A stretch of DNA of 64,000 nt from Closterium sp. NIES-65 (taxonomy: Eukaryota; Streptophyta; Zygnematophyceae; Desmidiales; Closteriaceae). Both the position numbers and the translations under genes were made by a program. Numbering within the stretch: position 1 is the first letter of the stretch; the number at the start of each line of letters is the position of its first letter. The stretch spans positions 141,001 to 205,000 of the forward strand of contig CANXME010002490.1 of assembly GCA_948144175.1 (NCBI GenBank), in the 5' to 3' direction. Positions 1 to 13,270 of this stretch are shown one piece after another. The notes below the pieces were generated by a model. It worked only from the letters and a program-made list of their open reading frames with translations. It ran no database searches and had not been told where the DNA came from.

Positions 1-2900
1 GTTCATCCCCTTCTCCCAGATTCCATCCCCTTCTCCCAGATTCCATCCCTTTCTCCCTGATTCCATCCCCTTCTCCCAGATTCCATCCCCTTCTCCCAGA
101 TTCCATCCCCTTCTCCCAGATTCCATCCCCTTCTCCCAAATTTCATCCCCTTCTCCCAGATTTCATCCCCTTCTCCCAGATTCTATACCCTTCTCCCAGA
201 TTCCATCCCCTTCTCCCAGATGCCATCCCCTTCTCCCAAATTTCATCCCCTTCTCCAGATTCCACCCCCTTCTCCCAGATTCCATCCCCTTCTCCCAGAT
301 TCCATCCCCTTCTTCCAAATTCCATCCCATTCTCCCTGATTTCATCCCCTTCTCCCAGATTCTATACCCTTCTCCCAGATTCCATCCCCTTCTCCCAGAT
401 TCCACCCCCTTCTCCCAGATTCCATCCCCTTCTCCCAGATTCCATCCCCTTCTCCCTCATTCCATCCCCTTCTCCTAGATTCCATCCCCTTCTCCCAGAT
501 TCCATCCCCTTCTCCCAGATTCCATCCCCTTCTCCCAGATTCCATCCCCTTCTCCCAGATTCCATCTCCTTCTCCCAGATTCCACCCCCTTCTCCCAGAT
601 TCCATCCCCTTCTCCCAGATTCCATCCCCTTCTCCCTGATTCCATCCCCTTCTCCTTGATTCCATCCCCTTCTCCCATATTCCATCCCCTTCTCCCTGAT
701 TCCATCCCCTTCTCCCTGATTCCACCCCGTTCTCCCAGATTCCATCCCCTTCTCCCAGATTCCATCCCCTTCTCCCAGACTCCATCCCCTTTTCTTTGAT
801 TCCATCCCCTTCTCCTAGATTCCATCCCCTTCTCCCAGATTCCATCCCCTTCTCCCATATTCCATCCCCTTCACCCAGATACCATCCCCTTCTCCCAGAT
901 TCCATCCCCTTCTCCCAGATTCGATCCCCTTCTCCCAGATGCCATCCCCTTCTCCCAGGTTCCATCCCCTTTTCCCAGATTCCATCCCTTTGTCCCTCAT
1001 TCCATCCCCTTCTCCCAGATTCCATCCCCTTCTCCCCGATTCCATCTCCTTCTCCCAGATTCCATTCCCTTCTCCCAGATTCCATCCCCTTGTCCCAAAT
1101 TCCATCCCCTTGTCCCAGATTCCATCCCCTTCTCCCAGATTCCATCCCCTTCTCCCTGATTCCATCCCCTTCTCCCATATTCCATCCCCTTCACCCAGAT
1201 ACCATCCCCTTCTCCCAGATTCCATCCCCTTCTCCCAGATTCGATCCCCTTCTCCCAGATTCCATCCCCTTCCCCCTGATTCCATCCCCTTCTCCCAGAT
1301 TCCATCCCCTTCTCCTTGATTCCATCCCCTTCTCCCAGATTCCATCCCCTTTTCCCAGATTCCATCCCCTTCTCCTAGATTCTATCTCCTTCTCCCAGGT
1401 TCCATCCCCTTCTCCCTGATTCCATCCCTTTCTCCCAGATTCCATCCCCTTCTCCCAGATTCCATCCCCTTCTCCCAGATTCCATCCCCTTCTCCCTGAT
1501 TCCACCCCCTTCTCCCAGATTCCATCCCCTTCTCCCAGACTCCATCCCCTTTTCTTTGATTCCATCCCCTTCTCCTAGATTCCATCCCCTTCTCCCAGAT
1601 TCCATCCCCTTCTCCCATATTCCATCCCCTTCACCCAGATACCATCCCCTTCTCCCAGATTCCATCCCCTTCTCCCAGATTCCATCTCTTCTCCCAGATT
1701 CTATCCCCTTCTCCCAGATTCCATCCCCTTCTCCCAGATTCCACCCCCTTCTCCCAGATTCCATCCCCTTCTCCCAGATTCCATCCCCTTCTCCCAAATT
1801 CCATCCCCTTCTCCCAGATTCCATCCCCTTCTCCCAGATTCCATCCCCTTCTCCCGGATTCCATCCCCTTCTCCTAGATTCCATCCCCTTCTCCCGGATT
1901 CCATCCCCTTCTCCCAGATTCCATCCCCTTCTCCCGGATTCCATCCCCTTCTCCCTGATTCCACCCCCTTCTCCCAAATTCCATCCCCTTCTCCCGGACT
2001 CCATCCCCTTCTCCCAAATTCCATCCCCTTCTCCCAGATTCCATCCCCTTCTCCCAAATTCCATCCCCTTCTCCCAGATTCTGTCCCCTTCACCCAGATT
2101 CCATCCCCTTCTCCCAGATTCCATCCCCTTCTCCCAGATTCCATCCCCTTCTCCCAGATTCCATCCCCTTCTCCCATTCCATTCCCTTCTCCCAGATTCC
2201 ATCCCCTTTTCCCAATTCCATCCCCTTCTCCCAGATTCCATCCCCTTCTCCAGATTCCATCCCCTTCTCCCAAATTCTATCCCCTTCTCCCTGATTTCAT
2301 CCCTTCTCCCTGATTCCATCCCCTTCTCCCTGATCCCATCCCCTTCTCCCAGATTCCATCCCCTTCTCCCAGATTCCATCCCCTTCTCCTAGATTCCATC
2401 CCCTTCTCCCAAATTCCATCCCCTTCTCCCAGATGCCATCCCCTTCTCCCAAGTTCCATCCCCTTTTCCCAGATTCCATCCCTTTGTCCCTCATTCCATC
2501 CCCTTCTCCCAGATTCCATCCCCTTCTCCCCGATTCCATCCCCTTCTCCCAGATTCCATTCCCTTCTCCCAGATTCCATCCCCTTGTCCCAAATTCCATC
2601 CCCTTGTCCCAGATTCCATCCCCTTCTCCCACATTCCATCCCCTTCTCCCTGATTCCATCCCCTTCTCCCAGATTCCATCCCCTTCTCCTAAATTCCATC
2701 CCCTTCTCCCAGATTCCATCCCTTTCTCCCCGATTCCATCCCCTTCTCCCTAATTCCATCCCCTTCTCCCAGATTCCATCCCCTTCTCCCTGATTCCATC
2801 TCCTTCTCCCAGATTCCATCCCCTTCTCCCAGATTCCATCCCCTTCTCCCAGATTCCTTCCCCTTCTCCCAAATTCGATCCCCTTCTCCCAGATTCCATC

Positions 2901-2912
2901 CCCTAAACCCTA
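2901..2912. other. Telomere-like motif inside satellite A, copy 1
   Basis: CCCTAAACCCTA replaces the expected TTCTCCCA part of a monomer. It equals 1.7 units of the plant-type telomere repeat (CCCTAAA). The surrounding monomers are normal. The segment is 1 bp longer than the ordinary monomer in the matching context near 10021-10040. It may be a captured telomere-type repeat or chance mutation. Confidence 0.55.
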
Positions 2913-4176
2913 GAGTCCAACCCCTTCTCCCAGATTCCATCCCCTTCTCCCTGATTCCATCCCCTTCTCCCAGATTCCATTCCCTTCTCCCAGATTCCAT
3001 CCCCTTGTCCCAAATTCCATCCCCTTGTCCCAGATTCCATCCCCTTCTCCCAGATTCCATCCCCTTCTCCCTGATTCCATCCCCTTCTCCTAGATTCCAT
3101 CCCCTTCTCCTAAATTCCATCCCCTTCTCCCAGATTGCATCCCTTTCTCCCCGATTCCATCCCCTTCTCCCTCATTCCATCCCCTTCTCCGAGATTCCAT
3201 CCCCTTCTCCCAGATTCCATCCCCTTCTCCCAGATTCCATCCCCTTCTCCCGGAATCCATCCCCTTCTCCCAGATTCCATCCCCTTCTCCCGGATTCCAT
3301 CCCCTTCTCCCTGATTCCACCCCCTTCTCCCAGATTCCATCCCCTTCTCCCGGACTCCATCCCCTTCTCTTTGATTCCATCCCCTTCTCCTAGATTCCAT
3401 CCCCTTCTCCCAGATTCCATCCCCTTCTCCCAGATTCCATCCCCTTCACCCAGATACCATCCCCTTCTCCCAGATTCCATCCCCTTATCCCAGATTCCAT
3501 CTCTTCTCCCAGATTCTATCCCCTTCTCCCAGATTCCATCCCCTTCTCCCAGATTCCACCCCCTTCTCCCAGATTCCATCCCCTTCTCCCAGATTCCATC
3601 CCCTTCTCCCAGATTTCATCCCCTTCTCCCAGATTCCATCCTCTTCTCCCAGATTCCATCCCCTTCTCCCAGATTCCATCCCCTTCTCCCGGATTCCATC
3701 CCCTTCTCCCAGATTCCATCCCCTTCTCCCGGATTCCATCCCCTTCTCCCTGATTCCACCCCCTTCTCCCAGATTCCATCCCCTTCTCCCGGACTCCATC
3801 CCCTTCTCCCTAATTCCTTCCCCTTCTCCCAGATTCCATCCCCTTCTCCCAAATTCCATCCCCTTCTCCCATATTCCGTCCCCTTCACCCAGATTCCATC
3901 CCCTTCTCCCAGATTCCATCCCCTTCTCCCAGATTCCATCCCCTTCTCCCATTCCATTCCCTTCTCCCAGATTCCATCCCCTTTTCCCAATTCCATCCCC
4001 TTCTCCCAGATTCCATCCCCTTCTCCCAAATTCCATCCCCTTCTCCCAGATTCCATCCCCTTCTCCCAAATTCTATCCCCTTCTCCCTGATTTCATCTCT
4101 TCTCCTTGATTCCATCCCCTTCTCCCAGATTCCTTCCCCTTCTCCCAAATTCGATCCCCTTCTCCCAGATTCCATC

Positions 4177-4188
4177 CCCTAAACCCTA
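4177..4188. other. Telomere-like motif inside satellite A, copy 2
   Basis: The same CCCTAAACCCTA string in the same monomer context, 1276 bp downstream of the first copy. It was evidently copied by the surrounding duplication rather than arising independently. Confidence 0.55.
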
Positions 4189-5649
4189 GAGTCCAACCCC
4201 TTCTCCCAGATTCCATCCCCTTCTCCCTGATTCCATCCCCTTCTCCCAGATTCCATTCCCTTCTCCCAGATTCCATCCCCTTGTCCCAAATTCCATCCCC
4301 TTGTCCCAGATTCCATCCCCTTCTCCCAGATTCCATCCCCTTCTCCCTGATTCCATCCCCTTCTCCTAGATTCCATCCCCTTCTCCTAAATTCCATCCCC
4401 TTCTCCCAGATTGCATCCCTTTCTCCCCGATTCCATCCCCTTCTCCCTCATTCCATCCCCTTCTCCGAGATTCCATCCCCTTCTCCCAGATTCCATCCCC
4501 TTCTCCCAGATTCCATCCCCTTCTCCCGGAATCCATCCCCTTCTCCCAGATTCCATCCCCTTCTCCCGGATTCCATCCCCTTCTCCCTGATTCCACCCCC
4601 TTCTCCCAGATTCCATCCCCTTCTCCCGGACTCCATCCCCTTCTCTTTGATTCCATCCCCTTCTCCTAGATTCCATCCCCTTCTCCCAGATTCCATCCCC
4701 TTCTCCCAGATTCCATCCCCTTCACCCAGATACCATCCCCTTCTCCCAGATTCCATCCCCTTATCCCAGATTCCATCTCTTCTCCCAGATTCTATCCCCT
4801 TCTCCCAGATTCCATCCCCTTCTCCCAGATTCCACCCCCTTCTCCCAGATTCCATCCCCTTCTCCCAGATTCCATCCCCTTCTCCCGGATTCCATCCCCT
4901 TCTCCCAGATTCCATCCCCTTCTCCCGGATTCCATCCCCTTCTCCCTGATTCCACCCCCTTCTCCCAGATTCCATCCCCTTCTCCCGGACTCCATCCCCT
5001 TCTCCCTAATTCCTTCCCCTTCTCCCAGATTCCATCCCCTTCTCCCAAATTCCATCCCCTTCTCCCATATTCCGTCCCCTTCACCCAGATTCCATCCCCT
5101 TCTCCCAGATTCCATCCCCTTCTCCCAGATTCCATCCCCTTCTCCCATTCCATTCCCTTCTCCCAGATTCCATCCCCTTTTCCCAATTCCATCCCCTTCT
5201 CCCAGATTCCATCCCCTTCTCCCAAATTCCATCCCCTTCTCCCAGATTCCATCCCCTTCTCCCAAATTCTATCCCCTTCTCCCTGATTTCATCTCTTCTC
5301 CTTGATTCCATCCCCTTCTCCCTGATCCCATCCCCTTCTCCCAGATTCCATCCCCTTCTCCCAGATTCCATCCCCTTCTCCTAGATTCCATCCCCTTCTC
5401 CCAGATTCCATCCCCTTCTCCCAGATGCCATCCCCTTCTCCCAGGTTCCATCCCCTTTTCCCAGATTCCATCCCTTTGTCCCTCATTCCATCCCCTTCTC
5501 CCAGATTCCATCCCCTTCTCCCCGATTCCATCTCCTTCTCCCAGATTCCATTCCCTTCTCCCAGATTCCATCCCCTTGTCCCAAATTCCATCCCCTTGTC
5601 CCAGATTCCATCCCCTTCTCCCAGATTCCATCCCCTTCTCCCTGATTCC

Positions 5650-7670
5650 ATCCCCTTCTCCTAGATTCCATCCCCTTCTCCTAAATTCCATCCCCTTCTC
5701 CCAGATTCCATCCCTTTCTCCCCGATTCCATCCCCTTCTCCGAGATTCCATCCCCTTCTCCCAGATTCCATCTCCTTCTCCCAGATTCCTTCCCTTCTCC
5801 CTGATTCCATCCCCTTCTCCCTCATTCCATCCCCTTCTCTCAGATTCCATCCCCTTCTCCCAGATTCCATCCCCTTCTCCTAGATTCCATCCCCTTCTCC
5901 GAGATTCCATCCCCTTCACCCTGATTCCATCCCCTTCTCCGAGATTCCATCCCCTTCTCCCTCATTCCATCCCCTTCTCCCAGATTCCATCCCCATCTCC
6001 CAGATTCCATCCCCTTCTCCCAGATTCCATCCCCTTCCCCTAGATTCCATCCCCTTCTCCCAGATTCCATCCCCTTCTCCCAGATTTCATCCCCTTCTCC
6101 CAGATTCTATCCCCTTCTCCCAGATTCTATCCCCTTCTCCCAGATTCCATCCCCTTCTCCCAGATTCCATCCCCTTCTCCCAGATTCCATCCCCTTCCCC
6201 CTGATTCCATCCCCTTTTCCCATATTCCATCCCCTTCTCCTTGATTCCATCCCCTTCTCCCAGATTCCATCCCCTTCTCCCTGATTCCATCCCCTTCTCC
6301 CAGATTCCATCCCCTTCTCCCGGAATCCATCCCCTTCTCCCAGATTCCATCCCCTTCTCCCTGATTCCATCCCCTTCTCCTAGATTCCATCCCCTTCTCC
6401 TAAATTCCATCCCCTTCTCCCAGATTCCATCCCTTTCTCCCCGATTCCATCCCCTTCTCCGAGATTCCATCCCCTTCTCCCAGATTCCATCTCCTTCTCC
6501 CAGATTCCTTCCCTTCTCCCTGATTCCATCCCCTTCTCCCTCATTCCATCCCCTTCTCTCAGATTCCATCCCCTTCTCCCAGATTCCATCCCCTTCTCCT
6601 AGATTCCATCCCCTTCTCCGAGATTCCATCCCCTTCACCCTGATTCCATCCCCTTCTCCGAGATTCCATCCCCTTCTCCCTCATTCCATCCCCTTCTCCC
6701 AGATTCCATCCCCATCTCCCAGATTCCATCCCCTTCTCCCAGATTCCATCCCCTTCCCCTAGATTCCATCCCCTTCTCCCAGATTCCATCCCCTTCTCCC
6801 AGATTCCATCCCCTTCTCCCAGATTCTATCCCCTTCTCCCAGATTCTATCCCCTTCTCCCAGATTCCATCCCCTTCTCCCAGATTCCATCCCCTTCTCCC
6901 AGATTCCATCCCCTTCCCCCTGATTCCATCCCCTTTTCCCATATTCCATCCCCTTCTCCTTGATTCCATCCCCTTCTCCCAGATTCCATCCCCTTCTCCC
7001 TGATTCCATCCCCTTCTCCCAGATTCCATCCCCTTCTCCCGGAATCCATCCCCTTCTCCCAGATTCCATCCCCTTCTCCCGGATTCCATCCCCTTCTCCT
7101 AGATTCCACCCCCTTCTCCCAGATTCCATCCCCTTCTCCCAGATTCCATCCCCTTCTCCCAGATTCCATCCCCTTCTCCCTAATTCCATCCCCTTCTCCC
7201 AGATTCCATCCCCTTCTCCCGGATTCCATCCCCTTCTCCCAGATTCCATCCCCTTCTCCTAAATTCCATCCCCTTCTCCCAGATTCCATCCCTTTCTCCC
7301 CGATTCCATCCCTTTCTCCCTCATTCCATCCCCTTCTCCGAGATTCCATCCCCTTCTCCCAGATTCCATCTCCTTCTCCCAGATTCCTTCCCTTCTCCCT
7401 GATTCCATCCCCTTCTCCCTCATTCCATCCCCTTCTCTCAGATTCCATCCCCTTCTCCCAGATTCCATCCCCTTCTCCTAGATTCCATCCCCTTCTCCGA
7501 GATTCCATCCCCTTCACCCTGATTCCATCCCCTTCTCCGAGATTCCATCCCCTTCTCCCTCATTCCATCCCCTTCTCCCAGATTCCATCCCCATCTCCCA
7601 GATTCCATCCCCTTCTCCCAGATTCCATCCCCTTCCCCTAGATTCCATCCCCTTCTCCCAGATTCCATCC
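5650..7670. repeat. Three tandem higher-order copies in satellite A (719 and about 860-880 bp)
   Basis: The variant monomer CTAAATTCCA with its downstream series recurs at 5681, 6400 and 7259. Later markers in the same series are spaced 719 and 879 bp. The third copy has gained a monomer and some substitutions. This indicates local unequal exchange or replication slippage in blocks of about 36-44 monomers. Confidence 0.8.
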
Positions 7671-9249
7671 CCTTCTCCCAGATTCCATCCCCTTCTCCCA
7701 GATTCTATCCCCTTCTCCCAGATTCTATCCCCTTCTCCCAGATTCCATCCCCTTCTCCCAGATTCCATCCCCTTCTCCCAGATTCCATCCCCTTCCCCCT
7801 GATTCCATCCCCTTCTCCCGGAATCCATCCCCTTCTCCCAGATTCCATCCCCTTCTCCCGGATTCCATCCCCTTCTCCCAGATTCCATCCCCTTCTCCCG
7901 GAATCCATCCCCTTCTCCCAGATTCCATCCCCTTCTCCCGGATTCCATCCCCTTCTCCTAGATTCCACCCCCTTCTCCCAGATTCCATCCCCTTCTCCCA
8001 GATTCCATCCCCTTCTCCCAGATTCCATCCCCTTCTCCCTAATTCCATCCCCTTCTCCCAGATTCCATCCCCTTCTCCCGGATTCCATCCCCTTCTCCCA
8101 GATTCCATCCCCTTCTCCCGAATTCCATCCCCTTCTCCCTGATTCCACCCCTTTCTCCCAGATTCCATCCCCTTCTCCCAGATTCCATCCCCTTCTCCCC
8201 GATTCCATCCCCTTCTCCCTGATTGCATCCCCTTCTCCCAGATTCCATCCCCTTCTCCTAAATTCCATCCCCTTCTCCCAGATTCCATCCCCTTCTCCCC
8301 GATTCCATCCCCTTCTCCCCGATTCCATCCCCTTCTCCCTCATTCCATCCCCTTCTCTCAGATTCCATCCCCTTCTCCCAGATTCCATCCCCTTCTCCTA
8401 GATTCCATCCCCTTCTCCGAGATTCCATCCCCTTCACCCTGATTCCATCCCCTTCTCCGAGATTCCATCCCCTTCTCCCTCATTCCATCCCCTTCTCCCA
8501 CATTCCATCCCCATCTCCCAGATTCCATCCCCTTCTCCCAGATTCCATCCCCTTCTCCTAGATTCCATCCTCTTCTCCCTAATTCCATCCCCTTCTCCCA
8601 AATTCCATCCCCTTCTCCCAGATTCGATCCCCTTCTCCCTGATTCTATCCCCTTCTCCCAGATTCCATCCCCTTCTCCCAGATTCCATCCCCTTCTCCCA
8701 GATTCCATCCCCTTCCCCTTGATTCCATCCCCTTTTCCCAGATTCCATCCCCTTCTCCTTGATTCCATCCCCTTCTCCCAGATTCCATCCCCTTCTCCCT
8801 GATTCCATCCCCTTCTCCCAGATTCCATCCCCTTCTCCCGGAATCCATCCCCTTCTCCCAGATTCCATCCCCTTCTCCCGGATTCCATCCCCTTCTCCCA
8901 GATTCCACCCCCTTCTCCCAGATTCCATCCCCTTCTCCCAGATTCCTTCCCCTTCTCCCAGATTCCATCCCCTTCTCCCAAATTCCATCCCCTTCTCCCA
9001 GATTCCATCCCCTTCTCCCGGATTCCATCCCCTTCTCCCAGATTCCATCCCCTTCTCCCGGATTCCATCCCCTTCTCCCTGATTCCACCCCCTTCTCCGA
9101 GATTCCATCCCCTTCTCCCGGACTCCATCCCCTTCTCCCAAATTCCATCCCCTTCTCCCAAATTCCATCCCCTTCTCCCAAATTCCATCCCCTTCTCCCA
9201 GATTCCGTCCCCTTCACCCAGATTCCATCCCCTTCTCCCAGATTCCATC

Positions 9250-12040
9250 CCCTTCTCCCAGATTCCATCCCCTTCTCCCAGATTCCATCCCCTTCTCCCA
9301 TTCCATTCCCTTCTCCCAGATTCCATCCCCTTTTCCCAATTCCATCCCCTTCTCCCAGATTCCATCCCCTTCTCCAGATTCCATCCCCTTCTCCCAAATT
9401 CTATCCCCTTCTCCCTGATTTCATCCCTTCTCCCTGATTCCATCCCCTTCTCCCTGATCCCATCCCCTTCTCCCAGATTCCATCCCCTTCTCCCAGATTC
9501 CATCCCCTTCTCCTAGATTCCATCCCCTTCTCCCAAATTCCATCCCCTTCTCCCAGATGCCATCCCCTTCTCCCAGGTTCCATCCCCTTTTCCCAGATTC
9601 CATCCCTTTGTCCCTCATTCCATCCCCTTCTCCCAGATTCCATCCCCTTCTCCCCGATTCCATCCTCTTCTCCCAGATTCCATTCCCTTCTCCCAGATTC
9701 CATCCCCTTGTCCCAAATTCCATCCCCTTGTCCCAGATTCCATCCCCTTCTCCCACATTCCATCCCCTTCTCCCTGATTCCATCCCCTTCTCCCAGATTC
9801 CATCCCCTTCTCCTAAATTCCATCCCCTTCTCCCAGATTCCATCCCTTTCTCCCCGATTCCATCCCCTTCTCCCTCATTCCATCCCCTTCTCCGAGATTC
9901 CATCCCCTTCTCCCTGATTCCATCTCCTTCTCCCAGATTCCATCCCCTTCTCCCAGATTCCATCCCCTTCTCCCAGATTCCTTCCCCTTCTCCCAAATTC
10001 GATCCCCTTCTCCCAGATTCCATCCCCTTCTCCCAGAGTCCAACCCCTTCTCCCAGATTCCATCCCCTTCTCCCTGATTCCATCCTCTTCTCCCAGATTC
10101 CATCACCTTCTCCCAGATTCTATCTCTTCTCCCCGATTCCATCACCTTCTCCCATATTTCATCCCCTTCTCCCAGATTCCATCCTCTTCTCCCAGATTCC
10201 ATCCCCTTCTCCCAGATTCCATCCCCTTCTCCCAGATTCCATCCCTTTCTGTTTGATTCCATCCCCTTCTCCCAGATTCTATCCCCTTCTCCCAGATTCC
10301 ATCCCCTTCTCCCAGATTCCATCCCCTTCTCCCAGATTCCATCTCCTTCTCCAAAATTCTATCCCATTCTCCCAAATTTCATCCCCTTCTCTTTGATTCC
10401 ATCCCCTTCTCCCCGATTCCATCCCCTTCTCCCTGATTGCATCCCCTTCTCCCAGATTCCATCCCCTTCTCCTAAATTCCATCCCCTTCTCCCAGATTCC
10501 ATCCCCTTCTCCCTCATTCCATCCCCTTCTCTCAGATTCCATCCCCTTCTCCCAGATTCCATCCCCTTCTCCTAGATTCCATCCCCTTTTCCGAGATTCC
10601 ATCCCCTTCACCCTGATTCCATCCCCTTCTCCGAGATTCCATCCCCTACTCCCTCATTCCATCCCCTTCTCCCAGATTCCATCCCCTTCTCCCATTCCAT
10701 TCCCTTCTCCCAGATTCCATCCCCTTTTCCCAATTCCATCCCCTTCTCCCAGATTCCATCCCCTTCTCCAGATTCCATCCCCTTCTCCCAAATTCTATCC
10801 CCTTCTCCCTGATTTCATCCCTTCTCCCTGATTCCATCCCCTTCTCCCTGATCCCATCCCCTTCTCCCAGATTCCATCCCCTTCTCCCAGATTCCATCCC
10901 CTTCTCCTAGATTCCATCCCCTTCTCCCAAATTCCATCCCCTTCTCCCAGATGCCATCCCCTTCTCCCAGGTTCCATCCCCTTTTCCCAGATTCCATCCC
11001 TTTGTCCCTCATTCCATCCCCTTCTCCCAGATTCCATCCCCTTCTCCCCGATTCCATCCTCTTCTCCCAGATTCCATTCCCTTCTCCCAGATTCCATCCC
11101 CTTGTCCCAAATTCCATCCCCTTGTCCCAGATTCCATCCCCTTCTCCCACATTCCATCCCCTTCTCCCTGATTCCATCCCCTTCTCCCAGATTCCATCCC
11201 CTTCTCCTAAATTCCATCCCCTTCTCCCAGATTCCATCCCTTTCTCCCCGATTCCATCCCCTTCTCCCTCATTCCATCCCCTTCTCCGAGATTCCATCCC
11301 CTTCTCCCTGATTCCATCTCCTTCTCCCAGATTCCATCCCCTTCTCCCAGATTCCATCCCCTTCTCCCAGATTCCTTCCCCTTCTCCCAAATTCGATCCC
11401 CTTCTCCCAGATTCCATCCCCTTCTCCCAGAGTCCAACCCCTTCTCCCAGATTCCATCCCCTTCTCCCTGATTCCATCCTCTTCTCCCAGATTCCATCAC
11501 CTTCTCCCAGATTCTATCTCTTCTCCCCGATTCCATCACCTTCTCCCATATTTCATCCCCTTCTCCCAGATTCCATCCTCTTCTCCCAGATTCCATCCCC
11601 TTCTCCCAGATTCCATCCCCTTCTCCCAGATTCCATCCCTTTCTGTTTGATTCCATCCCCTTCTCCCAGATTCTATCCCCTTCTCCCAGATTCCATCCCC
11701 TTCTCCCAGATTCCATCCCCTTCTCCCAGATTCCATCTCCTTCTCCAAAATTCTATCCCATTCTCCCAAATTTCATCCCCTTCTCTTTGATTCCATCCCC
11801 TTCTCCCCGATTCCATCCCCTTCTCCCTGATTGCATCCCCTTCTCCCAGATTCCATCCCCTTCTCCTAAATTCCATCCCCTTCTCCCAGATTCCATCCCC
11901 TTCTCCCTCATTCCATCCCCTTCTCTCAGATTCCATCCCCTTCTCCCAGATTCCATCCCCTTCTCCTAGATTCCATCCCCTTTTCCGAGATTCCATCCCC
12001 TTCACCCTGATTCCATCCCCTTCTCCGAGATTCCATCCCC
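9250..12040. repeat. Near-identical tandem duplication in satellite A, offset 1394 bp
   Basis: The segment from about 9250 to 10645 is followed directly by a second copy to about 12040. Marker irregularities, such as the shortened junction CCCATTCCATTCCC at 9297 and 10691, are exactly 1394 bp apart. Translations in several frames over about 1.2 kb are the same in both copies, so the nucleotide sequences are essentially identical. The copies part near 10650/12045. Confidence 0.9.
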
Positions 12041-13270
12041 TTCTCCCTCATTCCATCCCCTTCTCCCATATTCCATCCCCATCTCACAGATTCCATACCC
12101 TTCTCCCAGATTCCATCCCCTTCCCCTAGATTCCATCCCCTTCTCCCTAATTCCATCCCCTTCTCCCAGATTCCATCCCCTTCTCCCAGATTCTATCCCC
12201 TTCTCCCAGATTCTATCCCCTTCTCCCAGATTCCATCCCCTTCCCCCTGATTCCATCCCCTTTTCCCAGATTCCATCCCCTTCTCCCAGATTCCATCCCC
12301 TTCTCCTAAATTCCATCCCCTTCTCCCAGATTCCATCCCTTTCTCCCCGATTCCATCCCCTTCTCCCTCATTCCATCCCCTTCTCCGAGATTCCATCCCC
12401 TTCTCCCAGATTCCATCTCCTTCTCCCAGATTCCATCCCCTTCTCCCAGATTCCATCCCCTTCTCCCAGATTCCTTCCCCTTCTCCCAAATTCGATCCCC
12501 TTCTCCCAGATTCCATCCCCTTCTCCCAGAGTCCAACCCCTTCTCCCAGATTCCATCCCCTTCTCCCTGATTCCATCCTCTTCTCCCAGATTCCATCACC
12601 TTCTCCCAGATTCTATCTCTTCTCCCCGATTCCATCACCTTCTCCCATATTTCATCCCCTTCTCCCAGATTCCATCCTCTTCTCCCAGATTCCATCCCCT
12701 TCTCCCAGATTCCATCCCCTTCTCCCAGATTCCATCCCCTTCTGTTTGATTCCATCCCCTTCTCCCAGATTCTATCCCCATCTCCCAGATTCCATCCCCT
12801 TCTCCCAGATTCCATCCCCTTCTCCCAGATTCCATCTCCTTCTCCAAAATTCTATCCCATTCTCCCAAATTTCATCCCCTTCTCTTTGATTCCATCCCCT
12901 TCTCCCCGATTCCATCCCCTTCTCCCTGATTGCATCCCTTTCTCCCAGATTCCATCCCCTTCTCCTAAATTCCATCCCCTTCTCCCAGATTCCATCCCCT
13001 TCTCCCTCATTCCATCCCCTTCTCTCAGATTCCATCCCCTTCTCCCAGATTCCATCCCCTTCTCCTAGATTCCATCCCCTTTTCCGAGATTCCATCCCCT
13101 TCACCCTGATTCCATCCCCTTCTCCGAGATTCCATCCCCTTCTCCCTCATTCCATCCCCTTCTCCCAGATTCCATCCCCATCTCACAGATTCCATACCCT
13201 TCTCCCAGATTCCATCCCCTTCCCCTAGATTCCATCCCCTTCTCCCTAATTCCATCCCCTTCTCCCAGAT
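11200..13270. repeat. Further satellite A duplication, offset 1099 bp
   Basis: The second half of the 1394-bp unit is present a third time, shifted by 1099 bp. For example, the series starting near 11207 recurs at 12306 and the one near 11673 recurs at 12772. It carries a few substitutions (such as CCCATCTCCC for CCCCTTCTCCC near 12778), so this step is older than the 1394-bp duplication or was edited afterwards. Confidence 0.8.

Larger units (their letters stand above)
2835..5305. repeat. Tandem higher-order duplication in satellite A, offset 1276 bp
   Basis: Two adjacent copies, about 2835-4110 and 4111-5305, carry the same ordered series of variant monomers. Marker variants such as AGATTCCTTC (2851 and 4127) and the telomere-like interruption (2901 and 4177) recur exactly 1276 bp apart. 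Towards the end of the second copy the offset falls to about 1196 bp, so about 80 bp (four monomers) are missing there. Boundaries are approximate because flanking monomers are alike. Confidence 0.85.
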
